In this document: positions 8,972 through 19,483 of the stretch, piece by piece | Numbering within the stretch: the stretch's first letter is position 1 | Layout: each line of letters starts with the position of its first letter | DNA from: Aphanomyces cochlioides | Taxonomy: Eukaryota > Oomycota > Saprolegniomycetes > Saprolegniales > Verrucalvaceae | Direction of reading: 5' to 3' | Assembly: GCA_019828595.1 (NCBI GenBank) | Contig: JAHQRK010000007.1 | Coordinates: 2,356,001-2,420,000 of the forward strand | DNA: 64,000 nt | Position numbers and translations under genes: made by a program | The notes under the pieces: model-generated | Databases searched by the model: none | The model's input: the letters and a program-made list of their open reading frames with translations, nothing else | Told to the model about the DNA's origin: nothing

Positions 8972-10674
8972 AGTGGAAAAGAGCGCGACTGGAGTATGAA
9001 CGACAGCTTGACGAGCTCGCCAAACACCATGGAGCGCGTGCACTCGACCGAAAGATGGGATACCTGCAGTCATGTGATCCTAATCTACTGCGTGCTATGT
9101 GTGAATGCGTGTGGTTCGAAGAAGTCGATGAAGAAGGCCTCAAGAGAAAAATTGACGAGATCCTCAACACACCGACACATTCATTTGGGATTACCGAAGC
9201 TGATCTAGGCAACTACTGCAAGGGACTGCGCATGCTGGCTCAAGGCTTGGTGGCCAGTCGCCTGGGCCAGTTCATGAAACAGGTGAACGATGTTATCGAC
9301 AAATGTGCTTTGCAACAGGACCTGAAAGTGAAAGGAAGCCTCAAGATGTTTCTCAAAGCTGTCGTCTATCGCATCGACCCGCCTGGTTTGTCGAATCTGG
9401 TGCGATTTGAAATCAAGAAGGAGCCGATCGATTCGATGACAGCGTTTGCGAAACTCCTCAAGTTGCACATGGAACGAATCGAAGCATCCGATCGACTTAT
9501 CCAGCAACAAGAGCAGATGGAAAAGAAGAAGCGAAGTCCTCCGATGGGATGGACGAACGGTGACGTCAAACGACGCAAGAACTCTCCAGTAAAGGTCCAT
9601 TTTGACAAACCCACGATGCGCGGTTGGGGTACGGAACGCGGTTTTGTTGGCGAAGGAAGCGAACGAGCGAAGGTCAAAGCGGACAATCTGTTCCGTTTCA
9701 ACCAAGAACAGAAGCAGCGCGCCGAAGAATACAGACGCGTATTGGAGAACACCCAACAGAACCAAGCGAGGAGCCGAGGCTCAAGTCCTGCGCGTGAAAT
9801 GAAACAAGAAACGAAAATTTGTGCGCCTGGTTACGACCAGCAAGGACAACGTGTGTGTTTTGTGTGTCGACAGCCGGGACACAAGGCAGCCGACTGCAAG
9901 GAATCCAGTCCAAACACTCAGAATCGCGGGTTCCGGAAGGGCAAGAACGCCATCAAACGGTTCAAGAAGAACAAGAAGAAGAACGGTCCGGCGGCGCGGC
10001 GTGCTCGGCGGAAGGCAAGAGCCGTTGCAATGCAGGACTGTCAAGACGAAGAGCACTGGATCACATTGGAAGACGCGCTCGATGTACCTTACTGTCCAGA
10101 CACAGGAGCGGATCAAAACATTATTCCAAGGAAAATGGTCGACGCACTCCTGAAGGAACGACCAAGCGTGCAGGTAATCGATCTGGCTGAGCCGATTCAC
10201 GGAACAGCTTGCAACGACATGCCGTTTGAAACCAAGTCTTATGTTGAGCTTAACCTACGACTACAGACAGCTGCTGGCGCGGTCAAAGTTCCTGGACGAC
10301 GGATCTGCTACATTGTTGAAGAAGGCGACGAGTTTTTGGCTTCACACGATACACTCAAGTCTATCGGGCTAGACATTGATCGGTGGTTGGAACAAGTCGC
10401 TATGCAACAACGAGAAGCGGATAGAGACGATCTTGGCGCTGAGTCTGACGCTGATCCCCTGGGTTCGCAGATGTCGACCAGCCGCGAAGAGAGCGATGAC
10501 GCCGCTACGCGCATGTCCGGTCCAACAGACCGTGACGTCGGTACGCGTGTGTCTCACTCAAGGAAGAACAGAAGAGTCAAATCGATGAAGATTTATTCAA
10601 CACAGCTATCGCTACCGACTGCAAAGGATGAGCTGCAAGAAGCGCTGCAAGGCATGGTGGCTGGCGCGGTATAG
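8872..10674 (+). CDS. Gag capsid/nucleocapsid and protease, element 1
   Basis: This frame is open from 8776 to the TAG at 10672. Residues ~1-230 are helical capsid-like. A CCHC zinc knuckle VCFVCRQPGHKAADC lies at about residue 323, followed by a Lys/Arg-rich stretch and an aspartic protease with catalytic CPDTGADQNIIP at about residue 410. Gag packages element RNA and the protease matures the polyprotein in cytoplasmic particles. The same frame continues directly into reverse transcriptase after the TAG, so Gag-Pol was probably a single polyprotein. Confidence 0.85.
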   Translation: MARQIREERKSTAIIVSNIKHPRITDFDREFLVEWKRARLEYERQLDELAKHHGARALDRKMGYLQSCDPNLLRAMCECVWFEEVDEEGLKRKIDEILNTPTHSFGITEADLGNYCKGLRMLAQGLVASRLGQFMKQVNDVIDKCALQQDLKVKGSLKMFLKAVVYRIDPPGLSNLVRFEIKKEPIDSMTAFAKLLKLHMERIEASDRLIQQQEQMEKKKRSPPMGWTNGDVKRRKNSPVKVHFDKPTMRGWGTERGFVGEGSERAKVKADNLFRFNQEQKQRAEEYRRVLENTQQNQARSRGSSPAREMKQETKICAPGYDQQGQRVCFVCRQPGHKAADCKESSPNTQNRGFRKGKNAIKRFKKNKKKNGPAARRARRKARAVAMQDCQDEEHWITLEDALDVPYCPDTGADQNIIPRKMVDALLKERPSVQVIDLAEPIHGTACNDMPFETKSYVELNLRLQTAAGAVKVPGRRICYIVEEGDEFLASHDTLKSIGLDIDRWLEQVAMQQREADRDDLGAESDADPLGSQMSTSREESDDAATRMSGPTDRDVGTRVSHSRKNRRVKSMKIYSTQLSLPTAKDELQEALQGMVAGAV

Positions 10675-13600
10675 AACGGCTTTCCCGAACAACATGCGGT
10701 CAAGTTGTGGAACGTGCTGGTTGAATTCGACATCTGGCGACTCGAGTTCAACGGGTCAGATCCCCCGGCGAAGGTCAAGCCTTTGCGGGTGACTCCCAAG
10801 GAAGGATGCGTACCGTACCGGTGCAAAGGAAGGAAGAACAACCCGTTGGAAGAACGTTTCCTCACCCTGTTTGCACAAGAACTCGTGGAGGCTGGAGTCA
10901 TCAAGCGCAACCAGCAATCGGCTTGGTGCAGCCCAGTGAATCTAGTGATGAAACCAGACGGACGCAAGTCGTTGAAGACAGCTGACAAATGGACAGACGA
11001 AGATGTATTGAAGCATTTTAGGTTGACCAACGACTACCGAGTGGTGAACAGCAAGACGGAACCGAAGGCTGGAACAATTCCATTCCAAGCGACTATCACG
11101 CAACACCTGAAGGGCATGCAAGCGATGGGAGTGTTCGACTTACCGAAGTGCTTTTGGCAATCCCCGCTGCATGAAGACAGTCGCAAAATGCTATTGTTTA
11201 TGCTGAATGGATGGGTTTACACACCGGATCGAGTGATGCAAGGTCATGTGGACTCTGCCCTTTACGTGCAAGCGACGAGCGAGGAGTGTTATGCTTCTCT
11301 GCTGTTGAAGCACTTACTTGTTTGGATTGATGACATCCTAGTGTATGCGAAGGACCCAGAAGAATACACTGAAGTGCTACGCGAATTCTTTGGCCTAGTC
11401 GACCGTTAGGGATTCAAGCTATCTCCCTCGAAGACAGTGTTGTTCACGAGCGAAGTCAAGTGGTGTGGGCGCATTCTCAGCGGTGACGGCGTACGGCAAG
11501 ATCCAGCGAGAATCGAACGGCTGTGTGCAATCCCCTACCCGACAAATGCTGGCGACCTGCAACAGTTCATTTGCGCAGTCAGCTGGATCAGAGAATCGAT
11601 CACAGAGTACGCGATGACGGTCGAGCCACTCCAACAGGCATTGAACAAAGCGCTCGAAGGCAAGGCAAAAAAGAAACGGATCGCGAGCGGCATCAAAATC
11701 GAGCTCACTCAGGAGGAAAAAGCTGCTTTTGACGCTGTGAAGTCCAAGATGCGGACGGCGGTGGACTTGTCGCACCCACGTGCTGACGCCACGCTGTGTC
11801 TGTTCACGGATGCAAGCGATCAAGGATGGTCTATTATTGTTACGCAGGTGGACAAACTCGACGACAAACTACCGATCCAAGAGCAATCGCACGAAATGCT
11901 TGTTTGTCAGTCTGGAATGTTTACCGGTGTCCAGAAGTCATGGTCAGTGATCGAAAAGGAAGCCTATCCTATTGCGCGTGCATGCGAAAAGTTGAATTAT
12001 CTACTGATGCGACCTGAAGGGTTTAGGATGTACTGCGATCACAAGAACTTGATTCACATCTTTGCGCCTGGCAAAGAGTGGCCGGAACACACGCGTGGCA
12101 AGCTGATGCGATGGGCGGCGATTATCGGCGGTTATCGATACACTATTGAGCACATCGACGGCATCCACAACCTTTGGGCGGACATGATGAGTCGATGGGG
12201 TCGGCCGGCTTCAGGCACGGCGACCCACAAGGTGCTAGCGGCGCGGTGGACGAAGAAACGCAAGCAACCGCGACCTATGCCAAAGCGAAACACTCTACGA
12301 CCGCTCGATGACGACAACTTTATTTGGCCATGTATTAACGATATGATGAAGGCTCAAGCTGCTCACGCCAACGCAAGACCCAAGGAAGCGAAGCGTACAT
12401 CGGACGATCAACCGTGGATTGTCGATGGACGACTTTGGATTCCGGCTGCAGCCGAAGACTTGATTCAACGAATTATGATGGTCGCTCACTGTGGCAGCAT
12501 GGGACATCGCGGCCAAGTGGCGCTAGTCAACCACGTGAAGCGCATATTTTGGATCGAGCGGCTCAACGAACAAGCTGGAAATTTTATCGCTGGATGCCTT
12601 CTATGTCCTCATGTGAAAGGGGGAAGGGTGGTGCATCGACCTTATGCACCAACATGGCACGCCAAGCGAAGAAACGAAGGACTACACTTTGATTATCTGT
12701 TTATGGGTGAAGCACTAGGTGGATCGAAATATGTTCTGGTTCTCAAGGACGATTTGACACACTTCTGTGAGCTAATGGCCTGCGATACACCAACAAGTCA
12801 AGTCTGTGTGGATGCACTCGTGGATTGGGCGAAGCGCTTTGGGATGCCGAGAGTCTGGATCAGCGATCAAGGGACACACTTCAAGAGCGTTGCTGTCAAA
12901 GCTCTCGCGCACAAGTTCAAAGTCAAACACGACTTTACCCTAGCCTACTGCCCGTGGCGAAATGGAACGGTGGAACGAATGAATCGTGACATACTCCAAG
13001 TGATGCGTGTGATGCTGCGCGCATTCTGACTAGCGGAACATCAATGGGACTATCTACTGCCTGTCGTTCAAGCCAACCTCAACCAGACGCCAGTGCCATC
13101 GTTAGCGAACAAGTCACCCATGGAACTGTTTACGGGATTGGAGCCAACTACCCCACTGGATGCGATCATTTTATGTGCAGGCCTTCGTGACGTCGGGCCT
13201 CCTGACGCCGATGTCCAAAACAGCCTCGACGAACTGCGTGCAAGTCTACAAGTCCTCCACAAAGCGATCCTCGACAAGAACGAAGCGCGAGCTACGAAGG
13301 CGATGATTGCGACGGCGGATGCAGAAGCATGCAATGTGTGTGAAGGCGACTATGTGCTATGGTCAAGAGTGGACGAAAATTATCACCCGAAGCTGCTTGT
13401 CACCTGGCTAGGACCGTATCGCGTCACACAAGTCAATGAGTATTCCCTGGAGATTGAACATCTGCTGACGAAGGAAAGACGACAAGTTCACATGTCCAGA
13501 GTCAAGATGTATGCCGAGGAAAGCTTTGAAGTCACGGAAGAAATACTCGAACACATCTCTGAACAAGGAATCATGTTAAAGGTTAGCTCTATCTCTACGC

Positions 13601-13821
13601 ACAAGTTGGACAAAGACGCTGGCGAATACGTGCTACTCATTCACTGGGAAGGTCTCGAAGAGCTCGAAGCATCATGGGAACGACTCAGCAAACTCATGCG
13701 TGAATGTCCGGCAGTTGTGCAAGCAAATACGAAGACGATTGAAAAAAAAAAATTACATATAACTAATTTTTATATAATCAAGTCGAAGAAGATACGCGAA
13801 GCGCTTGAGGCTGCTATGTAG
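10675..13821 (+). pseudogene. Pol (RT, RNase H, integrase, chromodomain) with two internal stops, element 1
   Basis: The region stays in the same frame as the upstream protease ORF. The reverse transcriptase segment (10705-11409) has VWIDDILVYA as the catalytic box, with W replacing the usual Y. A TAG at 11407 interrupts the thumb. RNase H follows (LFTDASDQGW, then VIEKEAYPIAR). Integrase has an HHCC finger (HCGSMGHRG ... CLLC) and D,D,E residues (HFDYLF, WISDQGTHF, NGTVERMNRD). A TGA at 13027 interrupts the integrase C-terminal part. A chromodomain-like segment (EYVLLIHWEGLEELEASWE) ends the frame. Each stop is one C-to-T change from CAG or CGA. A 40-nt very AT-rich tract at 13742-13780 sits in the tail. 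Confidence 0.85.
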
Positions 13822-14011
13822 TTGTGGCTCAAGACGGAACCAAGAACGCAGCTGCTGCGATCTAGTCGTGGTGCGCATTGAAGTGGAGCGTTGATGCCGT
13901 GGTCAAGCCGTGGCTCAAGCTCAAGGGGGAAGTGAAGACTCTGATGCTGCGATCTAGTCGTGGTTCAAGTCGAAGACCGAGTCTTTGTCCGCTGGACATG
14001 GCTTGGGGGTG
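13822..14011 (+). other. 3' non-coding part of element 1
   Basis: Contains two copies of a ~19-bp phrase (GCTGCGATCTAGTCGTGGT) about 90 bp apart. It ends in a short G-rich tract (GGGGG at 14005-14009) next to the 3' LTR that may act as the polypurine primer site. Confidence 0.5.
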
Positions 14012-14332
14012 TGATGTGTGCTGTGACGTGGTTAAGCCATGTCCAGCCGCATCATGGGCTCGTCCTTGTGACAGCCAGTGCTGCCAATCGTGAACCGCAG
14101 TTGAAGCGACGAAGGAGTTTCAAGATGAAGAGTCGCCGGTTTCAAGATGAAGGGTCACTCTTGAACCGACGTGCTCAAGATAGAAGGAAAAGACGTTCAA
14201 GTGAAGATTGGATTCAAGTAGTTAGTTCATTATCTGCGGCCTACTGCCCAAGTCAATCAATTGCGTGTTCACGGGAGGCGGCACTCCCCCATTTGGTTGT
14301 TTTTGCGGCGGTGGCTTCGCGGACATACTACA
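14012..14332 (+). repeat. 3' LTR of element 1
   Basis: 321 bp. It differs from the 5' LTR at three sites seen by eye, all transitions. Confidence 0.92.
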
Positions 14333-14381
14333 CAAATGCAGAATAAACTTCCGATCTGGTCGCAGTCCAATCTCGACACCG

Positions 14382-14390
14382 TTCATTTTC
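14382..14390 (+). promoter_or_regulatory. initiator-like motif before FMN reductase
   Basis: TTCATTTTC fits the oomycete initiator YCAYTYY and lies 4 nt before the ATG at 14395, inside the 62 bp that remain between the LTR and the gene. Confidence 0.45.
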
Positions 14391-14394
14391 AAAA

Positions 14395-14991
14395 ATGACT
14401 GTGACTGTCTCGATCGTTCTCGGCTCTGTGCGTGCTGGCCGCCAAGGCACTCGTGTCGCCAAATACCTTGAATCCAAGTTCCTCGCTACTGGCGCCAAGG
14501 TCAACATCATCGATCCTGTCGAATACAACGCCCCCTTGCTCGCTGGTCGTTTCGACTACCTCCCGGACGACATGAAGCCCGAAGCGTTCAAAGAATTGCA
14601 AACCAAGTTTGCCGAATCCGATGCTCTTGTGCTTGTCACCCCCGAATACAACCACTCGTATTCGCCCGTGCTCGCCAACTTGTTGGACTACTTTTGGTTC
14701 AAGGAATACTTTGGCAAAGTCGCTGCGATTGCAACGTACTCGATGAGTGGCTTTGGCGGTGTCCGTGCTGCTGGCCCTTTGCATACGTTGATCGTTGGCT
14801 TGGGCTTGGTGACGATTCCTCGTGAATTGCCATTCCCAGCGGTGCACACTTTGTTGAACGAAGACGGCACCGTGAATGCTGAAGCTGGCAAGAGTGGGGA
14901 ATTGTTGGAAGACGGTGCAGTCAAGTTCGCTGGTGAATTGATTTGGTTTGCTGAAGCTCTCCAAGCCAAGCGTGCGACCGGTCTCCCTTAG
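14395..14991 (+). CDS. NADPH-dependent FMN reductase / flavodoxin-like quinone reductase
   Basis: 198 residues, a complete family length. N-terminal VSIVLGSVRAGRQG is the phosphate-binding loop of the NADPH-dependent FMN reductase family. TPEYNHSYSP near residue 80 is the second flavin/NAD(P)H-contact motif, and GFGGVRAAGPL follows. The family uses FMN and NAD(P)H to reduce quinones, azo compounds or metals in the cytosol. No signal peptide. The gypsy element stops 62 bp before the ATG, so the natural promoter is largely replaced; expression may come from the LTR or the retained initiator. Confidence 0.9.
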   Translation: MTVTVSIVLGSVRAGRQGTRVAKYLESKFLATGAKVNIIDPVEYNAPLLAGRFDYLPDDMKPEAFKELQTKFAESDALVLVTPEYNHSYSPVLANLLDYFWFKEYFGKVAAIATYSMSGFGGVRAAGPLHTLIVGLGLVTIPRELPFPAVHTLLNEDGTVNAEAGKSGELLEDGAVKFAGELIWFAEALQAKRATGLP

Positions 14992-15144
14992 GGCAGCATA
15001 TCCCGTAACATGGAGTAATATATATCATGTTTGACCTGGAAATGCTACAGAGGTTTCTTTCCTAAACTAGAAGTTGCATTGGCCTGTCTTGACAATCATA
15101 TCTCCTTTGTACGATCGACCTAGGGCACCCAAGTGGCCAGACGA

Positions 15145-15567
15145 AACGTGTCCTCTTTGCTGGGAAAGAATGCCTTGAGCCAAGTTGAGCCAAATGTTAC
15201 GCTGTGATCTCAGGGTCTTTCATGTTCACCGCGTCCAACCAATGCTGGTAGCCAAAGTATGGCGTCTGGATCTGAGCTGAGCAGCTCGGCGGTCACACGA
15301 CCAGTGGCTACAAGCAAGTAATGATCGTCGCTTGGCTGCAACAAGTAGTTTGGGTAGCTCGCCGTCACCTTGGCCACCTTGGTAGCTTCAAGCTTTCAGC
15401 ATATCCTTGACGGCTTGTGCACCAGCATAGCACTCACTCGATTGATCCAACGGTGCTTGCGTTTGGTTTTCATTGAGACGTGGCCCAGATTGTCTTCGCT
15501 CAAGCGCAAAAAGTAGTGGATGACATTGCCGATCGAGATCTTGTTGACGTGATGACCATTGATCAAC
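15145..15567 (-). pseudogene. 3' end of PAN-LmbE deacetylase gene A
   Basis: On the minus strand this reads as the C-terminal part of the deacetylase family (for example LNENQTQAPLDQSSECY and AQAVKDMLKA, against LNENKTKAPLDQPNEYY in gene B). Frameshifts and a ~30-bp loss after the AELL region disrupt it. The right edge ends at TCAAC (15563-15567), the target-site duplication of element 2. The rest of the gene resumes at 20995. Confidence 0.8.
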
Positions 15568-15781
15568 TGTTGTGTCTCCCGCTTCTTCTTGGCTTTCGGC
15601 CACGGGAACCTTCGTCAAGGCGAGCACAGTCAACACTGTTATCGGTAGTTAAAGTGAGGCCACGTGGCAACCCCCTCTAGGTTACAATAAAGTGCGTCCC
15701 CACTAGGTCTCCTGCGCAATCCTACACCCAGCAATGGGGTGAACTCTTGCGAACCCCATTTGCCTCTGTCACAACAGAACA
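15568..15781 (-). repeat. 3' LTR of element 2 (left)
   Basis: 214 bp, plus-strand start TGTTGTGTCTCCC and end ACAACAGAACA. Matches 20781-20994 with four differences noted. Confidence 0.93.
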
Positions 15782-15791
15782 CTTCCCCCCT
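15782..15791 (-). other. polypurine tract of element 2
   Basis: On the element strand the sequence immediately before the 3' LTR is AGGGGGGAAG, the expected plus-strand primer. Confidence 0.7.
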
Positions 15792-18700
15792 AAGGGAGAC
15801 CTAGGCTTTCAGCGAGAGCAGCCACATCGTCATCATCAAGGTTGGCCTCAACCCACTTCCGGAACACGATCGGTATATCATCAAGCAAGTTCACCGCCGG
15901 TTCCCATGAAGACTCCTTGTCCTCAAGACCCAGCCACTTCACGAGGACTTGTTGCTGGCCGTCCACACAGCGCGCGCCGTCCAGTCTTTCAACGTGAAAA
16001 CCTCCGTCCCCAAATGCGATTTGAGCCTCCAGGTCCTCCGTCACATCACGACCACCCTCATGGTACATCTTTAGACGGCACGCGTGGTGTGTGGACATCT
16101 CAAAAGGCGGAACAAGCTGTTGGACTTCCACAACGTGGTCAGTGATGACCCTTGTAACTTGATACGGTCCACGCCAGTATAACGCAAGCTTTGTAGGTTT
16201 CTGGACAACGCTTCCCACGAAGGCAAAATCGCCAACGGAGAACCCAGTGAACTTGACTTGCGCTTTTCGATCTCGCCGCCCTCGTGCCTGCTGTCGAAGT
16301 TTGTCACTGTGGCGGGCAACGTCACGGTGTAGATTCTCCAGCGCGTCTTTTAACTCATCAATATGCTTGAGTCGGGCTCCATGTAACCATTCTACAACAT
16401 GAACTTCTTTCGTAATCGGGTGAACAAACCCAGCCATCGGGGTCTTGGCGGGCAAACCAGTAAAAAACAGTAATTGGAGCGACTCCACGAAGGCGGTTAG
16501 ATGGTTGGTGGTTCAACGCCCCCTGCACCATCGGTATAACCAGCGGCCATTCATCAACATGCAACTTCATCTCACTGAGGAGCGCCTTGGTCGTTCGAAG
16601 AACAAGACGGTTCACAACCTCAACAGTGCCGTTGGCCCAGGGGCTATAAGCTGTTGTTATATGGTGGTGGGCACCAACCAATTTCCGTATCTTCTCCACA
16701 ACCTCATTCTTAAAGTGGGAGCCGCCATCAGATACCCATGTGTCTACACAACCAAATGTTGTGAACCATTGCATGAGGGCCTTGGCTGTAGCCGCCGCAT
16801 CGGCGGATTCGGACGCGTAGAGCTGAATGAATCCACTCATATCATCCTTCACTACCAGGATGTCCTTCAATCCACTTTTTGACTTGGGCATGGCTAACCA
16901 GTCGAAGTGTATCAACTCATTTGGCTTCTCTGCATGAAGCGCAGAGCCCAGAGGCCTTGGAATCATTTCGCCATCGACGCACATGCAATGCAGGCAGGCA
17001 CGCACGAACGCTTCAACGTCGGAACTGAGTGATTTCCAAACAAACTCTTCAGAAACCGATTTGACAGTTGCGGCTATACGACGGTGGTCACTAGCACCTT
17101 GATGAGCGACAATGCACAGCCGCTGCTGCAAGTCTACAGCTGTGTCGGGGATCCATATGCGGTCATTTGGGTCCACAAAAAAGGCAACACTGTCGTCCCA
17201 AACTACACCAGGGGGTGTCTCCTCTCCCCCCTCCATCGCCAAACGCTGGGCTTCGGTAATTGTAGCGGCTGTTGGCCACTCAAAGTCAGGCTGTTGGAGG
17301 GGCGAGACCACTTGGATGAGTCGACGCACCCGTAAAGCAGGCATATCCACAGGAGTTGATCCCCAACGACTCAATAAGTCACCCCACACATTGGCTTCAC
17401 CGGGCAAGCACTCGATTTAATAAGGAAACGTTGACATGACGAGCGACCACCTCTGTAGCTTATCAGCTTGGTATTTCGCTAGGTTGGTGTTGGATCCACG
17501 AGGGTTAAAGATGTAAATTAGATTGCGGTGATCTGTGAACAAGCGGAATCCACCAGGGCGGACGATCAAGTAATCCAACGTCTTGCACGACTGCATCATT
17601 GCAAAGGCTTCCTTTTCAACAATTGGCCAGCGCAAGCTGGCACCTGTGAAGCTCCCGCTCACAAAAGCAAGGGGCTCATGCCTCTGGTCTTCCAAGGGTA
17701 GATTCAAGTCAGATGGAGGAACCTGAGTGGCGACGGCGCCCCAAAACAAATCGCTTGCATCTGTAAACACGCAGACCTCCATGTCCTCACGCGGATGAGA
17801 CAGCGGCACCACTCGAGCTAGAGCATGCTTCACATCTTGGAAACACTTGACATGGTCTTGAGACCAGCCGATCGCAGACAGAGCAATCCTCGCCAACGCC
17901 GCTTTCTTACTGCTTCCGGCTGCTTTTGTAGCCACATCCAGTAGTCGACGGAGGGGGTCAATCAGTTGGTTGTACTGGGGGATGTTTGATCGCATCCAGT
18001 TGGTTGCGCAGACAAACTGCTGCAAGTCTGCAGCAGTTGTAGGTGGTGATAGATCGATCAAACCTTGAATACGCTTTGGCGAATGCGTTATTCCGCGGGC
18101 TGATATCACTTTTCCACACCACTCTGCCTCTCGCAGAAAGAAATGGCACTTCCTCGGGTTCAATTTGAGTCCAAACTCGACACATATGGTCAGCACTTGG
18201 TCCAATAGGAGAAACAACTCGTCCACCGTCTTGGCGGCCCCAAGGAGGTCATCGAGCCACGCCAGAAGCCCACGAAATAGGAGCTCACCAAACATTTGAT
18301 GCACGACTGATTGACAGTATGCGACAGCGTCCGTCTGACCCATCAACACCCGTGTGGGTGTGTAAACGCCGAACGGCGTCATGAACGAGAAATACATTTG
18401 GCTGTCGGGATGCAAGGGGAGCTGCCAATACCCCTTTGTCCAGTCAAGCGTAAAGTAGACAGTAGTGCCGACAAGGCAAACTATCGCACTGTCGAGGTTC
18501 GGCATGGGCCAAGGCATTGGCTCTGTACAAGCATTGATAGGTCTGCTATCAATCGTCATACGCAGCGCACCGGCTTCCTTCTTGGGGACAATTCTTGGCG
18601 CGGTTGCCCACGTTGATCGGTTGTTCAAATAAACCATTCCACACGCCTCCAAGGCTGCCACATGATCTCGCATGAACTCAACATGCAGCGGTGGGTACCG

Positions 18701-19459
18701 CCGCATGCCGCACTTCACTGGCGTTGAGTTTGGTTTGATTCTGACCTTGAGTGGCTCAACTTTGACCGGTGGATCACGACCCAAATCATCACGAAAGACA
18801 TCAATGTGCTTTAGCAGCACTGATAGCAAGCGCTCTGCCTCAGCAGGCTCAAGACCATTGGCGTTGGCATCGGTCACCTTGGACAGTAGAATCTCACGCA
18901 CAACTTCACTCTTCATTTCGCGCCGCGCTTCTTCTTCTTCCGGAGGGATTGTCCGCTCAACCTCTGGCGTCGCGCATTCCATGCCATCGTCTGGCTCGTC
19001 TTCTGGCTCCTGCGAGTTGATTCTTTCCGCCAGAAGCCGTTTGAGCTGTACCATAGCTGTGGGCTCTCCAATCGCGTTTGGTGACACATCCCATTCCTCT
19101 TTGGCTTGGCGCGCGCCGACAAGAAGGTCATCCACGCTGAAACCAAGGACTTCCATGACTGGACGGCTCACTATTAGTTCAATTCCAGGCGATGACTCGT
19201 CAATCCAAGCTTGAAAACCTCGCAGGACAAGTGGGCCGCACGTTGTATCGAGCGTGAGGCTATTAAACTTTGCGCGTCGTGTCATCGCGAGCGGCTTAGC
19301 ATCATTGCCATAAGGGTAAACCATTCTTGGGGCGCTTTCTGTCGTAACATCGATCCCAACGCCGGATGCAGACAGCGCATTCATCAGCCCGAGCGATACA
19401 ACGTTCACATCGGCACCGGTGTCGAGCAATACATTGTCCACACGGACTTTGCCTTCCAC
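15790..19459 (-). pseudogene. Pol of element 2 (protease, RT, RNase H, integrase, chromodomain)
   Basis: The protease has LLDTGADVNVVS. RT spans the first ~450 residues with FTLDWTKGYWQLPLHPDSQ and the box LLAWLDDLL. RNase H shows VFTDASDLFWGA and VEKEAFAMMQSC. A TAA at 17417-17419 (one C-to-T change from CAA) interrupts the end of RNase H. The integrase follows in the same frame (HFDWLAM, VSDGGSHFKN, NGTVEVVNR). Near 16462-16467 a run of six T, where five would keep the frame, shifts the last part into another frame, read at 16488-15790. That part ends in a chromodomain (VLVKWLGLEDKESSWEPA). Confidence 0.85.
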
Positions 19460-19483
19460 CAGCGCACCGCGCTCCGTCGTTTG

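Larger units (their letters stand above)
8039..14332 (+). mobile_element. Ty3/gypsy LTR retrotransposon, chromodomain type (element 1)
   Basis: The 6294-bp element is bounded by two 321-bp direct repeats beginning TG and ending CA. Inside, in order: Gag, zinc knuckle, aspartic protease, reverse transcriptase, RNase H, integrase and chromodomain, which is the Metaviridae/chromovirus order. LTR copies differ at three sites seen by eye, all transitions, implying recent insertion. The coding region is broken by stop codons at 10672, 11407 and 13027 and by a frame change near 8840, so this copy looks non-autonomous. Flanking five-mers CATAT and CAAAT are an imperfect target duplication. Confidence 0.93.

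Noticed and set aside
8405..13821. Independent host genes for each separate open frame
   Set aside because: All fall between matched LTRs in Gag-Pol order and, apart from the Gag N-terminal frame, in one frame interrupted by stops.
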